Below, one piece after another: positions 7,699-15,197 of a stretch of 64,000 nucleotides of DNA. Origin of the DNA: Mycoplasma sp. (GTDB lineage: Bacteria; Bacillota_I; Bacilli_A; Mycoplasmatales; Metamycoplasmataceae); NCBI GenBank assembly GCA_024244685.1, contig JAAEOJ010000137.1:1-64000 (forward strand). The letters are read 5' to 3'. The first letter of the stretch is position 1. Each line of letters starts with the position of its first letter. The notes below the pieces were generated by a model, which was given only the letters and a program-made list of their open reading frames with translations, was not told the origin of the DNA and made no database searches. The translations under genes were made by a program, and so were the position numbers.

Positions 7699-7714
7699 AA
7701 GAAAGGAAGAAAAA

Positions 7715-7963
7715 ATGATTTTTACGAGCAAAGGCACGCAACAATTTAGAAGGGAGCTAAACAGGGAGCTTATAAAAGAAAATTTAGGGTTTTTAAAGTT
7801 AAGCAAAGACAAAAATGAAAAAATGATTCAGATATATATTGCTAATGATGAAAAGAAAAGCTCAGTATTAAAACTTATAGAGTCAGTATGGAATTATCAA
7901 TTGACAAAACGCAACAAGCCAGAACAAAGGAGCCCAATCAATGCAATTGAAACGACGCTCTAA
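7715..7963 (+). CDS. Small hypothetical protein before helicase
   Basis: 82 aa from ATG 7715 behind AAAGGAAG; a longer frame to 7607 overlaps the previous gene and lacks a ribosome site. Basic N-terminal half, no domain seen. It overlaps the helicase start by 23 bases, so the two are coupled; a helicase loader or accessory role is possible. Confidence 0.7.
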   Translation: MIFTSKGTQQFRRELNRELIKENLGFLKLSKDKNEKMIQIYIANDEKKSSVLKLIESVWNYQLTKRNKPEQRSPINAIETTL

Positions 7964-9350
7964 TCAAGATTTTTCTCATGAACAGGAGCTTGTTATATGG
8001 TCAATTACAAATACTGATTTTCTTAAGGATATTTTGAGGATATATGAACCTGAGTTGCTACAATCAACCTCAAATAAGAGGCTGATGGAATGGTCTGTTG
8101 AATATTTTGAGCGTTATGGGATGGCCCCACAAAAAATGATTTGGGATATTTTTGATACAAAAAAAACAGATTTGTCTGATAGCGTAGTTGATAAAATTGA
8201 GAAAGTACTAGAAAATTTAGATCTGTTGAGTGGAAAGCTAAATAATAACAGGGAATATTTTTTTGGTAAGTCTCATGACTATCTTAGAAAAAGATCATTG
8301 ATCAATTATTCTAATACAATTAGAGAGTTGGCTGAAGAAAATCTTGAGTTAGCAGAATCAAAAACCTCTGATTATAAAAGAATTGAGAAGGAGACAGGGA
8401 AGGGGATCGATGTCTATAGCGACACCTCCGCTCTTGTAGATGCTTTTCGTGAGGATAATGAGTTAGCAACATTTAGATTTCCTGGCATTTTAGGTGAGGC
8501 CATAGGTGACATGTTGAGAGGAGATGTTAATGCTTTTCTAGCCCCACAAAAAAGAGGGAAAACATGGATGTTATTGTATACTGCATATATTGCTAGTAGT
8601 GCAGGCTTAAAAGTTCTTTTTTGGTCGAAAGAGATGAAGGAGAAAATTGTACTCAGACGATATTATCAAATGCTAGCAGGAGAAACAAAGAGCGAAAAAA
8701 AACAGGTACAAATTCCATATTTTGAAAATAAAAACATAAGGTACAAATCAAAAGATAAAGAGGGAACAAAAACGAAAGAAATGCTCAGAATTCAAAAAGC
8801 AACAAAAAAAAGAATCAGAGGTGGTCAACTAAAGATCGTTGACATGAAAAGTTGTGGTAAAAGTTATAGTGATCTACTTGCTGTTCTCGATAATTTAGAG
8901 TATCAAGAGAGTTTTGTTCCTGATGTTATTATTGATGATTATGCTACAATCACATGTGTAACAGGAGAAAAAGGAGTCCATAAAGATTTTAGACATCAAA
9001 TAGATTGGAGGTGGCAAAAAGCAAAAGAAATAGCACAAATCAGAAACCTGTGTTATATTACCGCTTCTCAAGCTGCAAAGGCAGCACACAACAGAGATAT
9101 GACAAATGAAGATGTTGCAGAGGACATCAGGGTTTTATCAACTGTTGGTCAGTTAATAATGCTCAACCAAACAAAAGAAGAGAAAAAACAAGGGATAATG
9201 AGGATTGATGTTACAGGTCGTCATGATGAATATACTGTTGATGATGAGGTTTTAATTTTACAATCATTAAGTGTTGGCCGGCCTGTAATAGGTTCTGAAT
9301 GGTTATCTCAAGTAGGGAACTACACAAAGAAAAAAGAGAACGAAAAATAA
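7941..9350 (+). CDS. DnaB/RecA-type replicative helicase
   Basis: 469 aa. After an N-terminal helical domain (about 1-160) comes a RecA-like ATPase core: Walker A APQKRGKT (201-208), WSKEM in the following strand, and Walker B PDVIIDDY (327-334), with an SQAAKAA sensor-like segment near 375. This is the layout of phage replicative helicases that unwind DNA at the fork with the primase found downstream. The Walker A has Gln-Lys-Arg rather than the usual small residues but keeps GKT. Starts inside the preceding gene. Confidence 0.85.
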   Translation: MQLKRRSNQDFSHEQELVIWSITNTDFLKDILRIYEPELLQSTSNKRLMEWSVEYFERYGMAPQKMIWDIFDTKKTDLSDSVVDKIEKVLENLDLLSGKLNNNREYFFGKSHDYLRKRSLINYSNTIRELAEENLELAESKTSDYKRIEKETGKGIDVYSDTSALVDAFREDNELATFRFPGILGEAIGDMLRGDVNAFLAPQKRGKTWMLLYTAYIASSAGLKVLFWSKEMKEKIVLRRYYQMLAGETKSEKKQVQIPYFENKNIRYKSKDKEGTKTKEMLRIQKATKKRIRGGQLKIVDMKSCGKSYSDLLAVLDNLEYQESFVPDVIIDDYATITCVTGEKGVHKDFRHQIDWRWQKAKEIAQIRNLCYITASQAAKAAHNRDMTNEDVAEDIRVLSTVGQLIMLNQTKEEKKQGIMRIDVTGRHDEYTVDDEVLILQSLSVGRPVIGSEWLSQVGNYTKKKENEK

Positions 9351-9369
9351 GAAAAGGAGAACTCACGCA

Positions 9370-9633
9370 ATGAAAAAGACAGCAAGAATTATTTCTATCG
9401 TCAAGTTAGAGAGAGATGAATACGAATGTCGTCGTGAATGGCCGAAACATTCGCTATGTCAAGCGTTCCCGGGATTTAAGGGGAGAAACATAGCAGGAGG
9501 AAAAGAGGAGAGCAGCGCATTCTTTGAGGTTTTCATAAAAGATTTTGGTCAAATCCATCAAAAAGGATTGACTATACAAGAGGCTGAGGAGAAAGCCTTT
9601 AAAGAGTTTCAAGATAGACTAAACAATAAATAG
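9370..9633 (+). CDS. Hypothetical protein, 87 aa
   Basis: ATG 9370 behind AAAAGGAG. Contains CRREWPKHSLC and a C-terminal helix with EAEEKAFKEF, as in small phage proteins near replication genes. No function assigned. Confidence 0.7.
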   Translation: MKKTARIISIVKLERDEYECRREWPKHSLCQAFPGFKGRNIAGGKEESSAFFEVFIKDFGQIHQKGLTIQEAEEKAFKEFQDRLNNK

Positions 9634-9645
9634 GAGAGTATAATT

Positions 9646-9942
9646 ATGGCTACAGTAGTTACAGACAAAGAAAAGAAAAAAATGAGCTTTGGAAAGGTGT
9701 TGGGGACGATTGCTTTTTTTGTTAGTGAGGCATTAGTTGTTTTTGGTGTAGGAATGTTGGTTGGTAATTTGATTATCAATAGGATATTTGATTCTCCATT
9801 ATTCGGTCAACTACTTGTTTTTCAGGGAACAATAATTACTATTGTTTGGGGATCAAAAGCTTCTTCTAATTTTGCAAAGATGAAAGAAAAATTAGAAGAC
9901 GTTAAAGATTCACGTTTTATGGAAAGAAGAACTGGAATTTAA
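9646..9942 (+). CDS. Membrane protein with two transmembrane helices
   Basis: 98 aa. Hydrophobic segments at about 17-45 and 52-70 separated by a short turn, charged ends with a KKKK-type N-terminus. The topology fits a small holin-like protein, but the three-helix protein at 10970 sits closer to the murein enzyme. Role uncertain. Confidence 0.65.
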   Translation: MATVVTDKEKKKMSFGKVLGTIAFFVSEALVVFGVGMLVGNLIINRIFDSPLFGQLLVFQGTIITIVWGSKASSNFAKMKEKLEDVKDSRFMERRTGI

Positions 9943-9966
9943 TAAAAAAAAGGAAGAGAGAAGAAG

Positions 9967-10047
9967 ATGAGTAAAAGCACAAAAGATGCCATCCTTATCG
10001 CTGTGATTTGTGTAGTGTGTGTTGCAGTAAGGTTTATGTTTAAATAA
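9967..10047 (+). CDS. 26-aa single-pass membrane peptide
   Basis: ATG 9967 behind AAGGAAGAGAAGAAG, stop 10047. Eight polar residues then one hydrophobic helix (AILIAVICVVCVAVRFMF). Similar tiny membrane peptides follow at 12900 and 13108. Confidence 0.55.
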   Translation: MSKSTKDAILIAVICVVCVAVRFMFK

Positions 10048-10057
10048 AGGGGAAACA

Positions 10058-10522
10058 ATGAAGATTAAAAAGAATTATGTTTATAAAGCAATTGTAAAAA
10101 AAATAAAAAAAACAACAAAGAAAGGCCATACAGAGGTTATTCTTAAAGGGGATATTTTAAATAGCAAAAAAGAGATAGAAGAATCTATTTTGAAACTAAA
10201 AGAAAAAGGGTTTGTGATAAGCGATGTTTTTGAGCAAGCAGAGAAAATTTTAATTATAGGATGGGGGAAGGAGAAAAAAGCAATCTTAAGCAAAAGAACA
10301 GAGCTTTATAAATTGATAAAAGACGAAGTAAAAGACAAAGAGATAGAAGGAAAAGCCATTATAAAAATACCAAAAAACGATCCTATGACATCAAATATTC
10401 ATGAAGTAGAAACCGCCTTAGCATTAGAGGGATATATGATGGATTTTTCATATAAGTATGCGAACAGGACATACAAAATCGTAGTTAGATGGACAAGCGA
10501 TTTCGAGCTTACTGAAATATAA
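10058..10522 (+). CDS. Hypothetical protein, 154 aa
   Basis: ATG 10058 behind AAAGGGG. Lysine-rich soluble protein with regular alpha/beta pattern, no recognised motif. Lies between membrane peptides and the spanin genes. Confidence 0.7.
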   Translation: MKIKKNYVYKAIVKKIKKTTKKGHTEVILKGDILNSKKEIEESILKLKEKGFVISDVFEQAEKILIIGWGKEKKAILSKRTELYKLIKDEVKDKEIEGKAIIKIPKNDPMTSNIHEVETALALEGYMMDFSYKYANRTYKIVVRWTSDFELTEI

Positions 10523-10539
10523 TAAAAAAGGAGCTAAAA

Positions 10540-10785
10540 GTGGACATTAGAGCTATAGGTCTTTTTGTTATTGTGGTTTTAGTTTCTGTTGTGTTTGTTT
10601 TGTTTAAAGTTATTTTTTGGAAAAGGCAAATAGCAATTAAAGAACATAACAGAGCAATAGAAGAGAGAGACAAAAAAAGAAAAGAAGTTAAAATAGAAAA
10701 GGAGAGTAAAGAAAATGAAATTGAAAATGCAAGCGATATTGATAGTGTTCTGGATGAGTATAATGATATCTTGTCGGACGATTAG
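10540..10785 (+). CDS. Inner-membrane spanin-like protein (Rz type)
   Basis: 81 aa from GTG 10540 behind AAGGAG. One N-terminal membrane anchor (about 5-24) followed by a charged helical domain, the form of an i-spanin that spans the periplasm. Its end overlaps the start of a lipoprotein gene in another frame, the classic Rz/Rz1 arrangement. It acts with that lipoprotein to fuse inner and outer membranes at lysis. Implies a two-membrane host. Confidence 0.7.
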   Translation: MDIRAIGLFVIVVLVSVVFVLFKVIFWKRQIAIKEHNRAIEERDKKRKEVKIEKESKENEIENASDIDSVLDEYNDILSDD

Positions 10786-10969
10786 TGTAACTATAGACGA
10801 TTACAAGAGATATCCAGTAGACAAGGAAAAGCCTGTTTTGCATAGCATTAAACAAATGACAAAACAGGTAAATGAAATGAGTGCTTATATAAAAGATTTA
10901 ATCATTCAAATTGAAGTGGCGGACAACAAGAGGATTAAAGTTATTGATTTAAGAGAAGGAGAAAAGTAG
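10715..10969 (+). CDS. Outer-membrane lipoprotein spanin-like protein (Rz1 type)
   Basis: 84 aa. Signal peptide ending in MSIMISC with the lipidated Cys at residue 20, then a helical periplasmic domain. The gene begins 71 bases before the i-spanin stop in a different frame and ends exactly where the holin-like gene begins. Overlap plus lipobox is the main evidence for the spanin call. Confidence 0.7.
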   Translation: MKLKMQAILIVFWMSIMISCRTISVTIDDYKRYPVDKEKPVLHSIKQMTKQVNEMSAYIKDLIIQIEVADNKRIKVIDLREGEK

Positions 10970-11275
10970 ATGAATATTTTTATCGGTGTTTTATTCGGTT
11001 TTATGGTGTTTTTTTGTAATTTTTACTTTTACTTTATTGGAGTTATAGCGACAAAGAAGAAAACAAAAGAACAGCCAAGCAAAAAAGATATTTATTTTAG
11101 AAGAGCAAGTATTATTCTTTGGTCTGTAACTACTATTTTGTTCGGTTGCTTTGTTTTGCAGGGTTGGTGGTTATTGTTGTTTTTGACACTTCCTATTGTT
11201 GTAATTGCAATCGAGGTTTATTTTGTTTTTGTTGAGTTGAAAAATAAAAAGGAGAAAAGAAATGTTAAAGATTGA
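10970..11275 (+). CDS. Holin-like membrane protein
   Basis: 101 aa with hydrophobic stretches at about 2-25, 47-65 and 66-88, and a basic C-terminus (KKEKRNVKD). Three-helix topology with an N-terminus-out pattern is common for class I holins. It lies between the spanin pair and the putative murein enzyme and overlaps the latter by 14 bases. No sequence family recognised. Confidence 0.6.
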   Translation: MNIFIGVLFGFMVFFCNFYFYFIGVIATKKKTKEQPSKKDIYFRRASIILWSVTTILFGCFVLQGWWLLLFLTLPIVVIAIEVYFVFVELKNKKEKRNVKD

Positions 11276-11780
11276 GATACTAAGAAGATTGGCAAGTTAT
11301 GATTATAAGTACGATAAAAACAAAGACGATTATCAAAACAATACAAAAAATAATATGATTGATGAGCTGTTTTTGTACGATGGATTAAAACAGATCTTTA
11401 AATGCAACCTACAAACAGTGTCCAATCATCCATCAATGAAGCATAGTGACACAATCAAAGTGGGGAAATTCAAGTTGAAAGCTTTTGTGGAGCAGCGCAA
11501 CTTTAACACTGCCATACATGGGATTATTGATGCTTATGACATTAACAATCAAAAAATTGATAAATATTCCATGCAAAAAGACGGCAATCAATATATAGGC
11601 AGATGGTTGTTTCACTCTTGTTATTATGCCCCTCTAAAAAAAGATACTAGGGCCTATTCGGGTGGTTGTTTTGCTATGTCAACAGAGGACATTCAAGAGT
11701 TCAATAAAATCCTTATGGATAATGGAATTAGACAAGGAAATACTATTGATGTAACTCTTATGGAGGTTAATTGTGGATAG
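11262..11780 (+). CDS. Putative murein-active enzyme (DUF5675/YkuD-like)
   Basis: 172 aa behind AAAAGGAG. The second half has His118 in LFHSCYYAP and Cys136 in AYSGGCFAMS, the H...SGGC pattern of L,D-transpeptidase/DUF5675-type domains, which in phages occur in lysis cassettes. Position directly after holin and spanins supports an endolysin role. No export signal, as expected for a holin-dependent enzyme. No other lysozyme or amidase is visible in the window. Confidence 0.55.
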   Translation: MLKIEILRRLASYDYKYDKNKDDYQNNTKNNMIDELFLYDGLKQIFKCNLQTVSNHPSMKHSDTIKVGKFKLKAFVEQRNFNTAIHGIIDAYDINNQKIDKYSMQKDGNQYIGRWLFHSCYYAPLKKDTRAYSGGCFAMSTEDIQEFNKILMDNGIRQGNTIDVTLMEVNCG

Positions 11781-11946
11781 AAGATATGTAGGAGCCGTTA
11801 GAGATTTTATGAAGCTATATCTTTATTCTTATTATGGAAATATAGATGTTGCAGAAAATAAAATAGTCGAAGCAGCTAGAGTTGTTGATAAGGTTAACTT
11901 AAGAAGGGAATATAATAATGTTTCTGAATGCAAAAGCTCTATTTGA
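11773..11946 (+). CDS. 57-aa hypothetical protein
   Basis: GTG 11773 with an ideal GGAGG six bases upstream, stop 11946. It overlaps the murein-enzyme end by 8 bases and the primase start by 29. Helical and soluble; no family recognised. Confidence 0.6.
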   Translation: MDRRYVGAVRDFMKLYLYSYYGNIDVAENKIVEAARVVDKVNLRREYNNVSECKSSI

Positions 11947-12793
11947 CGACTATAATGTCGACTACATAAAAGAAAAGGATGGGTGGCTAAATGTTAGCTG
12001 CCCTTTTCCTGAATGTGGTGACAGAAAGAGCAAAATGGGATTTAATGTTAGTGGGGGTTATTTTCATTGCTGGCGCTGTGGGTGGCATTCTGCCTATGAG
12101 ACTCTACCTAAACTAATTAAAAATATAGATATAAACAAAATATTGACACAATACAAGGTATCAGCATTAAAAAGAAAAGAAGAAGTAAAAATCAATAATG
12201 TCACTTTTGTTGATGTTCCCGGAAAGCGAATACCTAAAAAATATCATATTGATTACCTAGAGGGACGTAATTTTGATGTTGATAAACTTATTGACAAGTA
12301 TGATATTAGATTTGCTGATCACACATGTGCGGAGTATGATTATAGAATAGTTTTTCCTATTTATTATAAAGGAAGAATAATTTCTTTTCAAACAAGAGAT
12401 GTGAGACCTAATTCAAATATGCGCTACTTAGCATGCCCAAAAGATGGTGAAATTATGCACCACAAATCTGTTTTGTATAATCTTGATAATTGTATAGGAA
12501 AAAATATAGCGGTAGTAGAAGGTATTTTTGACGCAATTAGAATAGGTGATAATGCTTGTTGTACTTTTGGTACTGCTGAGAAGTTTGAGCAAATATCGCT
12601 ATTGAAGAGATTTGAAAAGGTTTTTGTTGTCCTTGATAGTGATGAAGCAGGCTTAAACAAAAGTGACAATTTAGAATTGAGCTTGATGGATATAGGTGTT
12701 GATTGTGAGATTGTTGAACTTGATGTAGATGATCCGGCAACTATGACAAGAGATGAAGTATTTTATTTAAAAAAGGAATTAAAGCTGTTTTAA
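11918..12793 (+). CDS. DNA primase (zinc-binding and Toprim domains)
   Basis: 291 aa. Zinc finger with Cys28, Cys33, Cys51 and Cys54 (CPFPECG...HCWRCGW), then a Toprim domain with catalytic Glu201 (VVEGIFDAIR) and Asp240/Asp242 (VVLDSDEAG). It makes RNA primers for the helicase encoded at 7941. At 291 aa it is a short primase lacking a fused helicase domain, which fits the separate helicase gene. It starts inside the preceding small gene. Confidence 0.92.
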   Translation: MFLNAKALFDDYNVDYIKEKDGWLNVSCPFPECGDRKSKMGFNVSGGYFHCWRCGWHSAYETLPKLIKNIDINKILTQYKVSALKRKEEVKINNVTFVDVPGKRIPKKYHIDYLEGRNFDVDKLIDKYDIRFADHTCAEYDYRIVFPIYYKGRIISFQTRDVRPNSNMRYLACPKDGEIMHHKSVLYNLDNCIGKNIAVVEGIFDAIRIGDNACCTFGTAEKFEQISLLKRFEKVFVVLDSDEAGLNKSDNLELSLMDIGVDCEIVELDVDDPATMTRDEVFYLKKELKLF

Positions 12794-12823
12794 AATATTT
12801 TTTAAGTTTTTTATAAATAATAC

Positions 12824-12852
12824 TTTACTTTTAACAATAAATGTATTATTAT
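12824..12852 (+). promoter_or_regulatory. Promoter of the small-peptide operon
   Basis: TTTACT (12824-12829), 17 bases, TATTAT (12847-12852), with CTTTACTTTTA over the -35. Confidence 0.8.
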
Positions 12853-12899
12853 ATTAAAAGAGTTGCTTGAGCAGCTTAAAACAATTTTAAGGAGATAAT

Positions 12900-12977
12900 A
12901 TGAACAAATATAATTTAATGTTATTTTTTATGATTGGGTGCGTTATTGTGATGTCTGTCATTTATGTGATTAGATAG
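12900..12977 (+). CDS. 25-aa membrane peptide
   Basis: ATG 12900 behind AAGGAG, stop 12977. A single hydrophobic helix (MLFFMIGCVIVMSVIYVI). First gene behind its promoter and just before dispersed element A. Confidence 0.5.
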   Translation: MNKYNLMLFFMIGCVIVMSVIYVIR

Positions 12978-12990
12978 AATGACATAGAAT

Positions 12991-13087
12991 GCTATCAGAC
13001 GCATAAAAAGGGGTCTATCGCTTTGATTTATGTGTCTGTAGCATGTTTATATGTTTTTACTATAAAATGCAGTTGGAGAGGTTATTT
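12991..13087 (+). repeat. Dispersed non-coding element, copy A
   Basis: Begins GCTATCAGACGCATAAA and pairs with TTTATGTGTCTGTAGC (ends 13042) in a 16-pair hairpin with one bulge. A second half, GCATGTTTATATGTTTTTAC to GGAGAGG, closely follows copy B at 43801. No frame is open through it. Confidence 0.65.
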
Positions 13088-13107
13088 TTTAAATAAAAGG
13101 AGGTAAT

Positions 13108-13281
13108 ATGAATATTTTTAAGTTTGCTCTGATTTTTGTTTTGTTTGTTATTGCTGTAATATTAGAAACTTTTCTCTATGTTGTTTTTGTCTGTTCTCTT
13201 ATTGGGTGGTATTTTTTGATTGTCATTGTTATCAACAAAGATATGTATTCCCTCTCTAAATCAATAATAGATAAGATTTAA
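13108..13281 (+). CDS. 57-aa membrane protein
   Basis: ATG 13108 behind an ideal AGGAGG, stop 13281. Two hydrophobic segments (about 4-25 and 26-43), short basic tail. Directly downstream of element A. Confidence 0.6.
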   Translation: MNIFKFALIFVLFVIAVILETFLYVVFVCSLIGWYFLIVIVINKDMYSLSKSIIDKI

Positions 13282-13304
13282 GGCATCTTCAGAAAGGAGA
13301 TAAT

Positions 13305-13724
13305 ATGATTTGTAAGTATTGTGGGAAATTTATTCTGAGCTTTTCAGAAGCTTGTGGCGATTGTCTCAAGGAAAAAATTGAATATGAACAGAAACAAAAA
13401 AACCTAGAAAATATAGTAAAGGTTTTTAAGATGATATGGCTATGCGAAGATACAGGATCATTAAGACATTTAGAAGGGTATGGCTATTTAGCTTATGACA
13501 TCTTTGGTTGGGGTAAAATACAGAAGGCTATCGAAAAACTTAAGAAGGGAAAAAAGTTAGATCTAAGATTGACAAACATAATACAATGCGAGATGTTTTT
13601 TTATGTTTATAAAAATTATGGGTTAATAGTGAGAAGAAAAGAAGATCCTCCCTTTGAGTCTGATGAAGATAAATATATAAGAACTAGAAAAAGGATAAGA
13701 GAACAACTAAACAAAAGGAGGTAA
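13305..13724 (+). CDS. Zinc-ribbon protein, 139 aa
   Basis: ATG 13305 behind AAAGGAG. The N-terminus MICKYCGKFILSFSEACGDC holds two CxxC pairs, a small zinc ribbon shared with other tiny proteins here. The remainder is helical and basic with no known domain. Next gene starts two bases after its stop. Confidence 0.7.
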   Translation: MICKYCGKFILSFSEACGDCLKEKIEYEQKQKNLENIVKVFKMIWLCEDTGSLRHLEGYGYLAYDIFGWGKIQKAIEKLKKGKKLDLRLTNIIQCEMFFYVYKNYGLIVRRKEDPPFESDEDKYIRTRKRIREQLNKRR

Positions 13725-13725
13725 T

Positions 13726-13908
13726 ATGAATTGCGTAGATGTTTTTGGAAAAGAAATAAAAGACGGAGATATTGTTGCATACATAGAGAATGGAAGGCGA
13801 GAAGAAGGTCAACATCTGAATACAGGGATAGCAAGAAATGTTAGCTTCTTCAGTCTTACTATAAACAAAGAGAATTATGAGGGATGTGAAGTTGTTGTTA
13901 AACAGTAA
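13726..13908 (+). CDS. 60-aa protein of the 'DGDIVAYI' type
   Basis: Behind AAAGGAGG. The start (FGKEIKDGDIVAYIENGRRE) resembles the protein at 55121 (KGTELKKGDTIAFIFWRGKD), so they are paralogues of a small beta-barrel-like family common in phage accessory regions. Confidence 0.65.
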   Translation: MNCVDVFGKEIKDGDIVAYIENGRREEGQHLNTGIARNVSFFSLTINKENYEGCEVVVKQ

Positions 13909-13934
13909 AAGGAATCAAATAAAAGGAGATTAAA

Positions 13935-14087
13935 ATGGAAGAAGATTGTAAAGGGTGCGGACAGACTTTGAGTTTTACCGATAAAGCAGGATTTTGCAAG
14001 AGCTGCGAAAAGAGATTAAGAGAAGAGAACTATGAAAAAGTCTTGAAGAAAGAAGCAGAAAAAACAGGCCATGGACGATGGATGTAA
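13935..14087 (+). CDS. 50-aa zinc-ribbon peptide
   Basis: ATG 13935 behind AAAAGGAG, stop 14087. CKGCGQTLSFTDKAGFCKSC gives two CxxC pairs followed by a charged helix. Same type as the start of the 13305 protein. Confidence 0.6.
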   Translation: MEEDCKGCGQTLSFTDKAGFCKSCEKRLREENYEKVLKKEAEKTGHGRWM

Positions 14088-14132
14088 TCTTACAAATTGA
14101 GATAGGAAGCATTTCAAACAAAAGGAGATAAT

Positions 14133-14288
14133 ATGACTTGTGACTATTGTGGAAGAGTAGAGGGCAATTTAGAAGAAGATGAGAATGGAATTTTTCAATG
14201 TAGCGAATGTGAGGACAACAGTCATATTGATGATGTGTTGTTTGATGAGTGGCTTTACGATGAAGATGTAACAATAGATTTGATTTAA
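14133..14288 (+). CDS. 51-aa acidic zinc-ribbon peptide
   Basis: ATG 14133 behind AAAAGGAG, stop 14288. CDYCG and CSEC pairs and a very acidic tail. Function unknown. Confidence 0.6.
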   Translation: MTCDYCGRVEGNLEEDENGIFQCSECEDNSHIDDVLFDEWLYDEDVTIDLI

Positions 14289-14300
14289 AGGAGAAATAAT

Positions 14301-14533
14301 ATGGAAGAAAGCGAAGTTTTAATTTCAAAGGCTACGAACCAAGAAACTCTGCCTCCTTAGGTAACATGTTTTTTGAAATAAAAAGATTTATAGAAAATAA
14401 AGATTGTGCCTATTTGTCATCTATTCAAACAAATAAAGGGCTAGGCGATATAAAAGAATTGATATATGAACTCAATGACTTAGATGTTAGCATAGTAGGA
14501 GTATTACCAAACAATAGCTTTAAAGGAAAATAA
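14301..14533 (+). pseudogene. Probable frameshifted small gene
   Basis: An ATG at 14301 behind AAAGGAG gives only 19 codons. The -1 frame then reads on as FNFKGYEPRNSASLGNMFFE and continues to the stop at 14533. An internal ATG at 14366 gives a 55-aa frame but lacks a good ribosome site, while the sequence before it reads like ordinary protein. Either a single indel in a gene of about 75 codons or translation from the inner ATG. Confidence 0.45.
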
Positions 14534-14539
14534 AGCTAT
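14514..14539. terminator. Bidirectional hairpin between convergent operons
   Basis: ATAGCTTTA and TAAAGCTAT form a perfect nine-pair stem with an eight-base loop between the plus operon end (14533) and the minus operon end (14536). The T tracts are weak on both sides. Confidence 0.6.
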
Positions 14540-14859
14540 TTATGTTTGTAACTATTGATTATTTTGTGAACTAGTCCGCTGAAGCCCCAATTAATAAAAA
14601 CGTCTTTGAGATACTGTTGCACGCTGAATGCTGATATCTCAAAGACGAAAAATAAAAGGGTCACTATTATAGAAATGATGAGAGGTAGGAAGATTATTAT
14701 AAATAGTTTTCTGCACCTCTCCTTTTTTATGCAATCATGTTTGACATTAGCTCTTAGGAAAATCTTAAATCTGTCAGTCAGCAAATAAACCAATAAAATA
14801 GGAATAAGACTGTCTGCTCCTAAGTCGTTAATTATCAAATTGATTGCATTATCCATCAC
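14536..14859 (-). CDS. Membrane protein at the end of the late operon
   Basis: 107 aa with two hydrophobic segments (about 17-33 and 50-75) separated by a basic loop with two cysteines. Last gene of the late operon, overlapping the receiver-domain gene by 11 bases. Position and topology would suit a late holin or a partner of the receiver protein. No family recognised. Confidence 0.6.
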   Translation of the reverse strand: MMDNAINLIINDLGADSLIPILLVYLLTDRFKIFLRANVKHDCIKKERCRKLFIIIFLPLIISIIVTLLFFVFEISAFSVQQYLKDVFINWGFSGLVHKIINSYKHK

Positions 14860-15187
14860 ACACTTCCTCTATACTGTTAATCAATAATTTTTTAGAGATA
14901 GGCTTTATCAATATTTTATCAAAAGGTCCTTCTAGGTTCCCTTCGAACAAATCAACAAAGCCTGTTATCATTATTATCTTTTGTTCTGGCAATATAGCTC
15001 TTATTTCACAAGCTATTTCAAGTCCATCTTTGTTTTTAAGTTTTCTATCTAAAATCACTAGATCATATTGTGCTACGAACTCCATAGGGATCATTTTTGT
15101 ATAACATTTTACGTCATAGCCTTTCAGTTGCTTTTTCAATACTCTTAATATATCTATATTATCGTCAATTATTAATACTTTTTTCAT
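14849..15187 (-). CDS. CheY-like single-domain response regulator
   Basis: 112 aa, a full receiver domain: acidic pair Asp8-Asp9 (VLIIDDN), phosphorylation site Asp47 (DLVILDRKL), Thr75 (IIMITG) and Lys95-Pro96 (ILIKPIS). All key phospho-switch residues are present, so it should accept phosphate from a host kinase. There is no output domain. It lies between two membrane-protein genes at the end of the phage late operon, an unusual place for such a gene. Could tie lysis or behaviour of the infected cell to host signalling. Confidence 0.85.
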   Translation of the reverse strand: MKKVLIIDDNIDILRVLKKQLKGYDVKCYTKMIPMEFVAQYDLVILDRKLKNKDGLEIACEIRAILPEQKIIMITGFVDLFEGNLEGPFDKILIKPISKKLLINSIEEVCDG

Positions 15188-15197
15188 TTTTATTTCC

